From Cryptomeria japonica (Eukaryota; Streptophyta; Pinopsida; Cupressales; Cupressaceae), in assembly GCF_030272615.1 (NCBI RefSeq), contig NC_081412.1:481504872-481564871 (forward strand): a stretch of DNA of 60,000 bases, given 5' to 3'. The stretch's first letter is position 1. Each line of letters begins with the position of its first letter. Of this stretch, positions 22,470 to 34,441 are shown one piece after another. The position numbers and the translations under genes are program-made. Under the pieces are notes generated by a model. That model saw nothing but the letters and a program-made list of their open reading frames with translations, ran no database searches and was not told the DNA's origin.

Positions 22470-24290
22470 AACCATTGTGCCCTAACCCAATTGCCTATGC
22501 TCAAACCCGATCTCATGTACCCTAACCCAAACTAGTAACTTGAGTGTCATTCATTTGGATAATTGCATCCACATTCCACATATAAGACTTTTCAAATGTT
22601 CCCCTAGCAGTGAATCGATTTTTCTAGAGAGCCTTCCTAGGAATAGAAGAGATTTTAATATTTTGGAAGTTTTAAGAAAAGGGAGAAAGAAATACAAAAT
22701 AGACATTCTTAGGTATATGTAAATATAGAAAGAGCATAATGAAGGTACAATGGTTAACACCTCTAAGGGAACTCACTTGTATTCTCAATTCAATTCATAA
22801 GGACATTGAATAAATTTGTCCTCTCATGCTAATAATTTCTTTACACAATCAGTGAAGAGAAAATATGTCTCCACATAGAGTTAGTTTAACATAGGCATGA
22901 GTTGTCATCATTTTGTGTAACTTAATAAGACAAAAGAGAAATGTTTACATTCATAGAGTGCAATGCTCTAAATATTTTTCAATTGCGTTTGAGTTATGAG
23001 GGCAGTTGACACTCCGATTGTTGTGTCCAATTTTGACACCTCTTCCATTTGCTATATGTAAATTTGACAGTGAATTAATCCAAGTCTCTACTATGAGTAT
23101 AAAACCTCTGGCTGACCAAAATGTACTTTCCATATGTTGTTGTCAGTCTCTGCCATGTCGAAGTTTTGTCGCTATTTTTATTGTGTCTCTTTTAGCAGCT
23201 AATGCAGTGGAATCCTATAAGTTCATAAAATCTGCATGCCTGCATTGTATGCAGTGGGAATGGTAAGGTGTATATTGTCAGGGTGATTGTTTTTAATTAT
23301 TGAAAAGAGTCACTTTATCTGTTCTGTTATGTTCTTATGATATGATTATTACATGTCTAAGAGAAGATATGTTCTTATAATGTTGGGGGGTGTTTTACAA
23401 TGGGAGCCAGGTTGTGAAAACTGTAATGTTATCATCATGTGAGGTTGATAAACATTTATCACACATGGAGTAACCATCCAAAAAAACTTTGTTTTACTAA
23501 AGGTGAATTCGGGATTTTGTATAGTTGTACATGATTTTTTTATTTTTGCGCTTGAAGAGGAAATATATTACTAGAAAAAGAAAAGTGGAATATGTAAGGA
23601 CCATATGGTGCATTAAATTGATTTAAAATGTATGTTTGCACTTGAGAGTAGATAGCTTTCAATCATATTGACTAAATACATTTTAATGCAAAACATCTCA
23701 TTCAATATTATAAACTATAAAGTATAATGTTACCAGTGCCAATTAAAATTGGACCTTTGAGTGAGGACATAGAACAGAAACAGCTCATTGGGTCTTATTA
23801 ATAAATAGGTTACTTGTTTTTAATATTTTTTTAGCATTAATATAACTTAAATATGAGTTTCTTTGTGCCTCCGATGTTGATAGCACTTGGCATTTAAGAG
23901 ACAACTGTATATAAGATATCTGGATTAGTACATATGTAGTTTATTTGATATTTTTTTCCAAGAGAAGTGTTCTATAATCAGTTATTTAGTGCAGAATATT
24001 AAATCCCCTTAGTTAATAGACATGATATTTCAATGGTCCATAAGCATTCTCAATCACCCCCATAGTACACGCTATTCTATTAATCTGAATAAGGGTGTTG
24101 ATAAGTGAGTCTAGCTAAAGTGAATTACTAGTGCCTTTGTTTCCAGATTCTACTTACAAAGGTCACTTAAATGTTTAGAAAAGAGGGGATGATGTTTGTG
24201 TTAAATTTATAGTTTGATTTTCTCTAAATTTAATTTGCTGAAGATTCACATTTAATTAACATAATTAGTTTTGGTTTTGTTTTGTACCAG
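22470..24290. other. Flank or intron before the first visible VPS54 exon
   Basis: No exon or repeat is recognised. The open frame at 23,006-23,266 does not resemble VPS54 text expected before the exon at 24,291. If the gene is intact, this stretch is intron and so is the transposon cluster to its left. Confidence 0.4.
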
Positions 24291-24372
24291 GTGTCTGGAT
24301 TAAAGTCAATAACAGCTAAGCACCTGGCTTTGGCAAGTCAGACTATCAGTTTCTTCTATGCTATTATACCAG
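24291..24372 (+). CDS. VPS54: VPS54 exon a
   Basis: Follows the acceptor tttgtaccag and ends CCAG before gtatca. Encodes VSGLKSITAKHLALASQ plus ten residues to AIIP. Ends in phase 1. Confidence 0.85.
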
Positions 24373-27300
24373 GTATCAGATGAAGCTATGCAATTTACAA
24401 GTTTTGATCATGGTGTGTAGGATTTACAGCATTTTGTTTCTGATATGTGGGAATGACATACAGATTCAGAAGTCATTGTGGTCATTACACTCAGGTCAGA
24501 TCCTTGCAATAAGTTTTCTAATGTGATGGTCAAAAATGAAGATATCTCAGCTCCTTAAATTAAATGTGAAATTCGATTTGGTAAATGTTATCAAATTTTG
24601 ATATATAATCGAGTCAGCAAAAAATAATAAGGGTCGAGATAGAAACCGCATAAAAGCACACTAATAAATACTGACATCCTATCATTCAGTCCAGCAATTA
24701 CATATTAGCAGCAATAAGCAGATAGATATATATGTGTGTGTGTGTTTCTAGAAATACAAATTCTTACAAGTTTAGCCATAGGCCCATATGAAACATCAAA
24801 ATTCAAGTTTAGACATTAGTGCTATCACATTTTCTATTCAATGTTCTCTGTTCACTGATTTGCAGCCACTTGTATGGTTTCTGAGAGTAGCCTTTGTTGA
24901 TTCTCTAAGGTTAAAATGGTTTTAATGGCCTCATTGCAGTTAACCAGTTCAGTGTTGTTCAAACATAAATAGTCCATGCGTTCTACTAATTTTTCTTGTG
25001 ACTTTTGTAGCCAATAGAGGCATTCAATTTGTTTGTGCAACAGATTACAACTAGTAAATTGTCAGTGTTATCTTTGGTTTGTGCCCAAGTCTTCAAAATT
25101 TACAAGGGTTAGTAAACTGTCATTGTTTAGTTTCCAAACACATGTATTAGTTGATTTTTCTTAGACATGGGGTTAGGCTAGTGGTTCATAGTGGGGTGTG
25201 GGAGAGCTGTTGGGCCCCCATGTCCTTTTTTTATTATTGTTTTAAAATTGACTGTAATTTTTTAAGGTGTGCATACCTGACTGTATCCTGGATGATCGAG
25301 GTATGCCACAACCGTCCTTGGGTCTCCTGAGGATGACTACACATCCCTGGGACACCAAGCCCCAGGGACTGGTATTTCCGGGACATGTCTCTAGTTTTCC
25401 TAAGGACAGGGAATATCTTCTGCTGTGTCCCTTTTGTGGGGATGTCAGTGGGCACATGGAATTGGGTTGGAGAAGTGAGGATACATCCCCATGCATTACA
25501 GAAAAAAAAATATTGAGGGGCTCTGATAGATGCTTGGTGGCTCTTGGATAAACACTTGTAACAGTTCAGAGCAATCACTCTCCAATGCAATGTAGTACTA
25601 GCCACTTGATCATTCATTATGTGGTTTTTTCATTGTGGGCTACCTCAAATGTCACTTTGGGTGGTGGTTCTTAAGATGATTATAATCAGATATGTCTAAG
25701 TATGATGTTTGTACAAGTAATTCATAAATCATATATTCTTCAGAGTTGATGTGGATGCATATCATTTGAGAGATTGATTACTATGATTGTTGGTCATATG
25801 TTTTTTGTTTGATGTGACATATGTTTAGAGCAGATGGTGCATTTATTGTCACAAGGATGAATATTTTTTATTATTAAAGGTACATTAAAAAATGAAACAG
25901 GTCACTGACTTGAGCTGTTATTGCATTTTATGCTGAAGATGTAAGGCGGCTGCTTGTCCTGAATATACCTGAAGCACACAAAATTCTACTACTATCTGAG
26001 ATTGATCGAGTTACACAGGTATATTTTTCGTAGACATTCTTTACTGGATCCATTCACCTGAAGTTTCAATTTTCAATGATGCCCTCAAATCAAAATGGCT
26101 GAAAATATGAGATTTTATTAATTGTGAAGTGACGTGTTGTTGCAATTTTGTAAGTTTGATGTTGTTTGAATTTTGAGTGTATTGATATATATATTTATGA
26201 ATGAAATTGAGAATCAGAAAAAGCTTAGGCACATAGCATTTACAGTTTTGTAAGTGCTCCATGCCTGTTCAGATAGCATTCAGAAGTAATATTTTTATTA
26301 AACATTCAGAAAGATTTGGACGTGTATCATATATTTCTTTAATGGGATTTTATATTTCAGGAAGATGTAATTTTGTTACCTAATCTCATTGTACATTATA
26401 GCTTATTTTTTATTAAAGCAATCTTCCAGGATTACAGGGTGCACAGAGATGAGATTCATTCAAAGCTTGTGCAAATAATGAAAGAGAGGTTACTGGTCCA
26501 TCTGCGTATATTGCCACAAATTACGGACAGCTGGAATAAACCAGAGGACAATGACACTCAACCTAGCCAATTTGCACGTGCTCTAACAAAGGTGACATTC
26601 CTATACTATCTGATTCAGCATTTATAAATTATTGTTTATCTCAAGTATCCTATTTACATTAATCTAAAGTTCTTTTTCAAAGCATTCTTGACTGTGGTGA
26701 GGACTTATTAAACCACATTTTTTATGCTGTGGTTGATGCTACTTTATCTATGCTTTAAAGCTGCCATATCTTCAGTCCCTTCAGTGACTTTTTACATGTC
26801 CTCAAGGTCAAATGTCTAGCATTACAACTATCTTTCTACCGCTAATTGTAATTCACCTACCAGGTACAAGTTGGCTGCATTTTCATAATGAACAATCTGC
26901 TTAAGATGATGATCTGAAACTGGGCCATGCCTAAGACGGTTTCTAGATGACTTCCATCATGACATATATCCGTAAAAACAAAGCTGCCTTGCAACAAGGC
27001 ATGTGCACCTAGCACCCATACCAAACCAGAAGTGCCAACTGCACATACCATTAATGTGCCAGACAATGCAACAAGCACTAAAATGATACCATCCTATTAT
27101 TAACAAACACTTCCCAATACTACTACCATGTACCATCTTATGTGAGAAGCCTTCAATCAGTGGAAAAGAAAAAACAATTCATTACTACACCATAATTAGT
27201 CATAATGAACAACATGCTTCCTTAAATCTTCGTGGCAGCCTCCTCTACAAGAGAAGCTAGATTAACTGAATTGTTGATATCCTTGGAACAAAGTTTCTTG

Positions 27301-28387
27301 ATTTGCGATGAAGTCAACCACTTTATTTTGAATCCAATAGCAATGAGAGATCTGGAAGGAGATAAACTTAGCACCTAGATGTAACTTATCCTAAGATTGC
27401 ATTCGATTTCCAATTTTTGGACATTGCCTTTTATCACCACTTCAAGAACTATCTGAGAGTCCCCTTCAACATGCACAATATGATAACTTACCTCATATGT
27501 ATAGCTTTGAGTAGCAAATATTGCTACTCATTCTGCATAATTACTCATTTTCTCACCAGAAAAGATAGAGCCACCTAATACAAAGCTAAAATTGCAATCA
27601 CACAACACATAACCTGCCCCGGCCCTGCCAGGGTTCTCATTAATGTATTTGACATTAATAGGAGCAAAATTATTGAAGTTATTATTAACATTGGTTTTAA
27701 ACTTTTAATATGGGTAATATGATAATTATTTTTCTCATTATTGTTAATATTCTTAATAACAATAATGCTTTTGTTGATTATTTTATTGCTTAGTTCAGTA
27801 TTTAGTTTGAAATTTTTAAAAAATACTTTCATCATTAAAGTTAGAATTGCTAATGCCTTTTTTAACTTTATCATCACAAATACCTCAACTTAGTTCAGCA
27901 GTTCTCTGTAGTTCACATCTTCTGTAAGTCACATTTTTCTCACTTTACTATTCAACCAATTTCGTCAGCCCTGTCTGAATGTTGATACTTATCCACTAAC
28001 TATGGCTGGTCCACATTTAATTTTTTGGTATAATTTGTCTGATTGGGCTCACAAATCCTTAGAATCCAGGGAAAGCATGTCTTCAGTACCCATAATATTC
28101 AATGCTTCTTCAATATATTTAAATTGTCTATTTCAGAACTAAGCGCATCTATAGTATGCCCTATTTCAGAACATAGCTTCATCTACAGTACCCCCAGCTG
28201 CACTCTGTACTACTCACTCACCAGATGTGCTAAGTGGATTAATCGCTGAATGATCTTGCATCAACAACACCCCTTCTTACCATTTAATCCATCATATTTG
28301 TTGGTATGGGGATGAAGTCAACATTCTTTGCCTTGAGTGTTTTGTGAATTGCCATAATATTCCTCGCTTCTTGATAATTAAGGGCTA

Positions 28388-28433
<46 letters not shown>

Positions 28434-31400
28434 TTATCACAGCCAGCATCCTTGGTACCATTTTCCTGTCTATGCACAGTTTGAGCCCACAGGACATTAT
28501 GAATATCCAAATTTACCTGATTTGCCCCATGTGTTTTTGTGCAAAGTTTATCAAAATTTTCTTCTTGTCTTTCTTTTGTTTGGTTAAAAACTTATTCAGC
28601 TTGGATAGCTGAGTTTGCCATAACCATCAACCAGGTGCCAATCCTTAAGAGTAGCTGCCAATTCCATATGCAATGTATAGAGGTCTGCTAATAATTCACT
28701 TACAACCGAACGCGATACACATTTTATAATTGTAATTTTAGTATTTTTGAAATATACATACATATTTTAATAGTTTCAATTTTTATTGTTGTACCCAACT
28801 TTTTGAAAAATGCCATTCTGGTTTGTCTACCCATCTTCCGTACATATCCCCTTATATTGTGGTGATCTCCACTAATTGTCTTGAAGCTGCATGCAATTTC
28901 ACTAAAAGCAGCCAATGACCCTCAATTTGAATAATAAATTAAGCTAGAAAATGATGTGACTTAATCTTGATATCATAGAAAGGGACATGAACTTAATCTT
29001 CATATAGATACTGATAGGTAACTTGACACCTAAAAATAAGAGCTACTCTATCTCCATCTCCTAGAGAAGGAAAGCTAACAAGTATATGAAAATGGTGACC
29101 TATCTCACCTAAACTAGAAAGCACGTTCCCTTGGTTGGTCAAATGAGTTCCTATGGTGATATGATCAATAATGTAGATCATTGAAACGTACATTGATGCA
29201 TTGACAACCAACAAGAAATGCTCAACTTTAAAAACCGTCTAATGACTAGGGGATTATCTGTGGGGTTTGCTGGGAGACTCATATGAGCTTAATATAATGC
29301 CAAAAAAATCTTCTTTTGAAAATTTCATTAGTCTCTGCCTTTGTAGAAGGAGAGGGGGGGCATTTAATGAGAGCATTCAAAGGGAGGGAGTGTTGATGAT
29401 ATAGTGTCAGAAGCAATCCTTCAGGGCCATTAAGTAGATATCAAATATGAGAATGGCCTATCGGCCTTACATATTTAATAAACCGATTTACTTATGCATT
29501 AATATCGAACCTATTGATTCATCGGGTTTGTATAATTAATCATTAAAGTTGGTTATCGGGTTTGTTATATAAACATTAGACAATCAATTTAATTAACAGA
29601 TTGTGTTATTAATGAATCGGTTTGTTGAAAGGCAATTATGAAGAGAGACGTCTTCTATTGGAAAGACATCGGATTCATTATATATGGAGAATACATCCTT
29701 CTTATTGGCAGATTGTGGAAGATAGAAATTAATACTCAGATCGAAACAGACGAGGCGGATTTAAGATAGATATTCAGTAAGCATACTACATATTTTCTGG
29801 CAAACCAACGTGATCTTCTGTAGCAGTTCGACTTATCCTTCTGCAGTTCGTGTTCAGTGAATCTGATAAGTTAAAAGAGTTTCCATTCTGCAGCAATAAG
29901 AATTCGATCCAACATACCTTTGGCAGATTGAGTTTTGACAGTTCAATTTCTATATTGCCTTGTGTGGGTAATTGCTGTGTGCATAAAGCTTCAAGCAGTG
30001 AAGCCATTACTTGTATATCATACTCAGACCTGATTATATAAATAACTGTTAATTTTTGTGGCTGGGTTTTTCACCTTCATAAGGAAGGTTTTCCCAGGGT
30101 AACTTAGTGTTCATAGTACATACTATTCGTTTGAGGTGAATTTTGTTTTCTAATATAATCTGATCTTAAATTTAACAGGGAGCTGGTCTGTCTTTTCATT
30201 TATTGTAGCGTCTTCTTCAAGGTCTATAGTGGGATGGGCTTGACATTGAACCATAGAGGGATTCAACCCCATCTTGTGATACTTATTCTTGCATTCATCA
30301 AAACAAGGGGGATTCCTTATAAGATATTATTACCTACTGTTCATGAACCATTGAAGGTGAAATGAGTGATCTCTGCTTTGCTCTGCTTTTCTCTAGAGAG
30401 CCATCACCTGAAGCCAAGGAGCCATGGGCAAAGGGTAAATGCGAAGGTTCAGAGATGCTAGAAGAACCAGCCTTGTGTGCTGCCATGCAAGAAAAAATAC
30501 ACTTGAGAGAGGAGCTTGTGACGTGTGCATAAGGGTGTGGAGGAATAGCTGAAATCAAGTTTTGTGCCCTTTTAGTTTAGGGAGGAGGTGCCCTAATGAT
30601 CATCTTTATCATAGGGCTTGTTTGTGAGACTACCATCATCATGCCCTAGGAGCAGGAGAAATGATAGTCTAATTGTTTAGGGAGGAGCTTGAGACTTGTG
30701 TGTCTTAAAGACTATCTCTATCACAGGGCTTGTCCATGAGACTGCCAACATTTGCAGATCTTTCCTAATACAAAATCTAGAGGGAAATATTTGATGAAGC
30801 TTGCACTAGGGTTGGATTAATGGCACAATATTTGCTATCTCATCAAGTGTAACCTGGAAAGTAGATAATAATAGTATGTCCATGCATGGAGACTGAACCC
30901 GTCCATGAATATCAATGGATTAAGGACTGGAACAGCTTAGTCTACCTTGGCAAGACTGTGTGCAAGGAAAGTACATAATACCCCATTAAATGCCAAATAA
31001 ATTACTTTGGGAAGTTGATGAAAGTCAGGCCACTTGATATTTTTTAGATTACACTGCATGACACTGGAAGCTAGCATGGAAGGGCAAATTGGCTTAGGTG
31101 AAAAAACAATTAGAATTTTACATTGGAGGGTTATAAGAATAGATGAAATATGAACTCTGTATCATCAGGTCCAAGCAGATGTTAGGAACAGTTAAACTTA
31201 CTAGTGAATTTTGAGTCTTTTTGTTATGATAGAGAGATATTAGGGTTGTGAGAATAGATACAATATGAACTCTGTGTCATCAGGTCCAAGCAGATGCTAA
31301 GAACAATTAAATTAACTAGAGAATTTTGAGCTTCTTTGTTAGGATGGAAAGATATTAAGTTTGGTTACAAAGAAAGGTTACAATTGTATTAGTCACTTTA

Positions 31401-34400
31401 TATTATCTCTCTTTGGTATGACTATAACAATTCACATTAATTAGTATGGTAATTGACTCTTTTTGGATGTGAGTTTGATTGCATTATCTTTTGCACATTG
31501 TTACTAATGATTTCGCGACCTTTTAGCCATAATTTTGTTTGGTGCTGCCTCCAATAATTGTCATTTATTAGGTGTGTTTAGCTTTGTCTGCTTGAAGGGA
31601 AACAGCTTTCCAGATTATATATCTACATTTTTTGACATTCAATGATATGGTTCATGCTTCATAGTTACCAGACTAGGGCTCAGCAGATTCGGCAAGTTGA
31701 TTTTTACTTGGACTTGGATTCTATGCAAAACTTAGCATGTTTTAGAAAAGTGATATAAAAATTGTTTTACAAAAATCATGGATTAAAAAACAAAACTGGC
31801 CTAGATTCGGCCCGACTTGCTGAGTCTTGGAAATGGGTATGCAGGCCTTGTTGAGGCCTTCTCTACCTGGGACTCATTGGAACTTGCTAACAATGAACAA
31901 GTAAATATGAATCACTTTCATATTTCTATTGAAATGTTCTACTTAAGTTTGGTTTCTATTTTCAATGGTCAATATTGAATGTTAAGTTCCATAAATGTAC
32001 TGTTATATGATTTTCAGGTCTCTAGAATGTTCAATAATATTTAATAGTTTAATTGTATAGTTGAGTAGCTATAAAATTTGTTTTCTAAATCTAGTTCATA
32101 GTCCAAAAATTTAGATGTATTATTGTTCAAATCTATTCCTGCAGTATATGTACATCAGGAAAGTTCTCCATGTAACCTATAGTATATGCAGCTAATATTT
32201 AAACGCAGTATACCTTGTTTTTGTAATTTATTTTTTATTTTTGTTTTCTTTTTGATGTGCAGGAAGTTGGTGTTCTGCAGCGTGTCCTATCGCCAATCCT
32301 CCTTGAGGCAGATGTCCAACTGATTTTTAGGTAAGAATTTTGAATGTGCTTTATGACTGGTATTTAATAATAATAAATATTATTAGGAGAAAAAATTCAA
32401 TATTTAAGTGGGGTCCAATACTTCTGAGAGTACTTGGAAATTATAGGACCATTTGTTTTTTTTAAGAAAACCTATTAGATGGGACTCCAGTATATTATAT
32501 TGTATTGATAAAAAAATAGACCCGATCAAGACATTGAACAAAATTTTTATTTTAAGGATGAAACTATCTTGAAAGAATTGGATCCATATTCAGCATTGAA
32601 TTATAAGAAATGCGTAGAAACACAAATAACTCTGTCTAGTTTTTTCTATGAACATTGACAAAACAGAGACTACTAGCTGATTTAAAAAACTGATTATAAG
32701 TTAGGCAAAGAACCTACTCAAATCACTCTGAAACAAAAATGGCGATTTCTTAATTGCTGTCTCTTATTTCACTGTGAAACCAAAGCAAGTGCTTAAAATT
32801 AATTTCTAGTTACTTAGCATTTTCCAAGGGTTGGGGTACTATGCCTGGAAGACCTGGTCTTGCCTGGGGTAGGTCCCTCTTTCTAACTTCTTCTGCATTC
32901 AGCATTAACCTGCACTGTTAATCATTCCTCACACATCTGTGTGAAAACAACTCCACCACCCAGCAGCATCCAATAGAATCTAGAAGTTGTGTTCTGTCAG
33001 TGGGAATATTGGTAGTCCATTATTGCCTAGGCTTGAAAGCAATGAGCTGGAAGGAAGGTACAAAATAAAGGAGAAGAACATTTTAAGTTAGGATGTTGAT
33101 TGAGTGGACACCAATGCAGATAATTTTCTTGTTTGATATGATGGATACACGTAGTTGTACATTTTTCCTTACACTTAATGTTTCTTGAATAAAATCCATC
33201 TTGGTCCTTGAAAGAGTAAATTAAATGCTATTTTTATATGGATACAGTAAACTAAATTACTAAGTTGCCAGTTTGGGTACAGGAATAGGTACATATCACA
33301 AGTTGTTGCTATCGCGCACTAAGGCTATCACAATATCTCCTTGCAACTTGTATATACCACCCTCTCAAACACCTCTGGCTAACAATCCACTAGGATTCAG
33401 CCATCTCTTCAGGATGAGAACTATCTGATCATCAAACTCAGCCATATATTTGAGATCCGTCAATATTGAAACTGAAAGAAGAGTTCTAGTTGAACCAGGT
33501 GCAAACAAAACAACAATAAACTCAAGGATGTTGCCTGATGGCATCTAGAATGAGATGGATGCCACTCTGCAACTGGACATGTGGCATCATCACAAAGTTC
33601 TACTTGCAAGCCTTTCTCTTGCTGCTGAAGTTTGCTGAAGTTTTTCTTATTAATGGCCGTATGTTTGGAGGCTCCAGTGTCGTGCTGGTTCATTAGGAGT
33701 GGATAGTTATGGCTTACTAGGTGCCATTCTTATTTTTTATTGCAAGAACCATTGTTATCTGATATTTAGAAAGAAACCATACATTTCTTCTTTTATGCTT
33801 GCCAGTGTTCTGTTGAAGATGAATTAAGCATTATTTAATTTAATTTTTTTATTTGATTATATTTGTGGTAATATGCTTTGTTTTTTTTGATCATAAAGGC
33901 AGAGCCAAAAGTGGTAATATGCTTTGTTATTAGTTGCTATTCAAAGACATTTTTGTGGTAATCACCTTTTGGTGATAACTGAGTAATGCATATATGATAT
34001 ACATGAAATTCATAATTTTTAGGTTACAAACATCTATGACCTTGCGTGTCGTGAAATGATCAGGTGTGCATTATGGGTTTATTTGCCAAAAATTGATTTG
34101 TTCTTCATGTGGTTGAGCAGGCAAGTGGTTAAAAACTTCCATTTGCAGATCTCAGATGCATTTTCAAAGATAGATGCGAGCACTCCTCAAGCAAAGAACA
34201 GGTCAGTTTGGATTTTCCCGTCCAGAATATTTTTTCTTATTACTAATTTATGTTATTTTAATGGATAACTATGAAATTCTTCCCTGTTTGCAGACTTCAT
34301 AGGGATGTTCAGCATATCCTTGCATGCATTCATTCATTGCCGACTGATGATTTGAGCCAAGATGGCACGCCAAATCCTGGAGAGCTTGATAAATTTCTGT

Positions 34401-34441
34401 TGCAAAGATTTGGTAAAGAGGCACACTTGCAGGAGAGATAA
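24291..34441 (+). CDS. VPS54: VPS54, GARP complex subunit: six 3'-terminal exons
   Basis: Exons at 24,291-24,372, 25,939-26,018, 26,430-26,591, 32,263-32,330, 34,121-34,201 and 34,294-34,441 have AG/GT borders and compatible phases. They join to 621 bases, an open 206-residue C-terminus ending in TAA. The text matches the plant VPS54 C-terminal domain: SGLKSITAKHLALASQ, RVHRDEIHSKLVQIMKERL, QPSQFARALTK, LLEADVQLIFR and QHILACIHSLPTDDL. VPS54 works with VPS51, 52 and 53 to tether endosome-derived vesicles at the trans-Golgi network; its C-terminal domain is the part linked to endosomal targeting. Full-length plant VPS54 is about 1,000 residues, so about four fifths is missing here. Intron 3 is 5.67 kb and holds a LINE remnant and a solo LTR. 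No stop or frameshift is seen, so it may be functional; a 3' gene fragment is the alternative. Confidence 0.85.
25939..26018 (+). CDS. VPS54: VPS54 exon b
   Basis: Acceptor gctgaag, donor gtatat. Encodes DVRRLLVLNIPEAHKILLLS then EIDRVTQ, completing the split Asp codon. The 1.57-kb intron before it holds an unclassified GC-richer patch at 25,260-25,560. Confidence 0.85.
26430..26591 (+). CDS. VPS54: VPS54 exon c
   Basis: Acceptor atcttccag, donor gtgaca; exactly 54 codons. Encodes DYRVHRDEIHSKLVQIM and on to QPSQFARALTK, the best conserved part seen here. Confidence 0.9.
26592..27215. other. Start of VPS54 intron 3, no feature
   Basis: Non-coding, with no recognisable repeat. Short open frames on both strands have no recognisable similarity. 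Confidence 0.4.
27220..27625 (-). pseudogene. L1-type LINE RNase H domain remnant
   Basis: Read on the minus strand from about 27,620: RAGAGYVLCDCNFSFVLGGS, then SNYAE, VEGDSQIVLEVV and, after a frameshift, NKVVDFIANQETL. This matches the C-terminal RNase H-like domain carried by plant LINEs, with catalytic Glu and Asp positions still visible. Stops and at least one frameshift are present. No reverse transcriptase was found upstream in the minus sense. The low-complexity AT stretch at 27,640-27,880 borders it. Confidence 0.6.
28390..28430. repeat. CT dinucleotide microsatellite
   Basis: About 18 uninterrupted CT units inside VPS54 intron 3. Length polymorphism is likely. Confidence 0.95.
29391..30177 (+). 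mobile_element. Solo LTR in VPS54 intron 3
   Basis: Starts TGTTGATGATATAGTGTC and ends TCTTAAATTTAACA. Exact 5-bp target duplication GGGAG (29,386-29,390 and 30,178-30,182). The segment ggctgggtttttcacc then aaggaaggttttcccagg near 30,060-30,100 is typical of U5 of Copia-type LTRs. No internal domain or partner LTR is present. It lies in the same orientation as the gene, within an intron. Confidence 0.85.
30575..30745. repeat. Imperfect tandem repeat, unit about 110 bp
   Basis: 'tttagggaggag' followed by 'atcacagggcttgt' and 'gagactgcca' occurs twice with variation (30,575 and about 30,686). The two units are diverged. Confidence 0.5.
31128..31357. repeat. 115-bp tandem duplication in VPS54 intron 3
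   Basis: 'gggttataagaatagat' at 31,128 recurs as 'gggttgtgagaatagat' at 31,243. The units share 'tcatcaggtccaagcagatg' and are about 85-90 percent alike by eye. Confidence 0.8.
31358..32262. other. Rest of VPS54 intron 3, no feature
   Basis: AT-rich intron sequence with no recognisable coding text or repeat. Confidence 0.5.
32263..32330 (+). CDS. VPS54: VPS54 exon d
   Basis: Acceptor gatgtgcag, donor gtaaga; 68 bases. Encodes EVGVLQRVLSPILLEADVQL then IF and the start of Arg. It follows the 5.67-kb intron and continues the reading frame of exon c. Confidence 0.88.
34121..34201 (+). CDS. VPS54: VPS54 exon e
   Basis: Acceptor ggttgagcag, donor gtcagt; 81 bases. Encodes QVVKNFHLQISDAFSKIDAS then TPQAKN, with split Arg codons at both ends. 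Confidence 0.85.
34294..34441 (+). CDS. VPS54: VPS54 last exon
   Basis: Acceptor ctgtttgcag. Encodes LHRDVQHILACIHSLPTDDL, DGTPNPGELDKFLLQRFG and ends LQER then TAA (34,439-34,441). No canonical AATAAA was seen in the next 100 bases. Confidence 0.85.

Noticed and set aside
23006-23266. Open frame just upstream of the VPS54 exons as a possible exon
   Set aside because: Its text does not resemble the VPS54 segment expected before exon a, and the borders give no in-phase join.
25267-25551. Overlapping open frames on both strands as a gene
   Set aside because: GC-richer patch within a VPS54 intron; no recognisable protein text, and both-strand openness is a composition effect.
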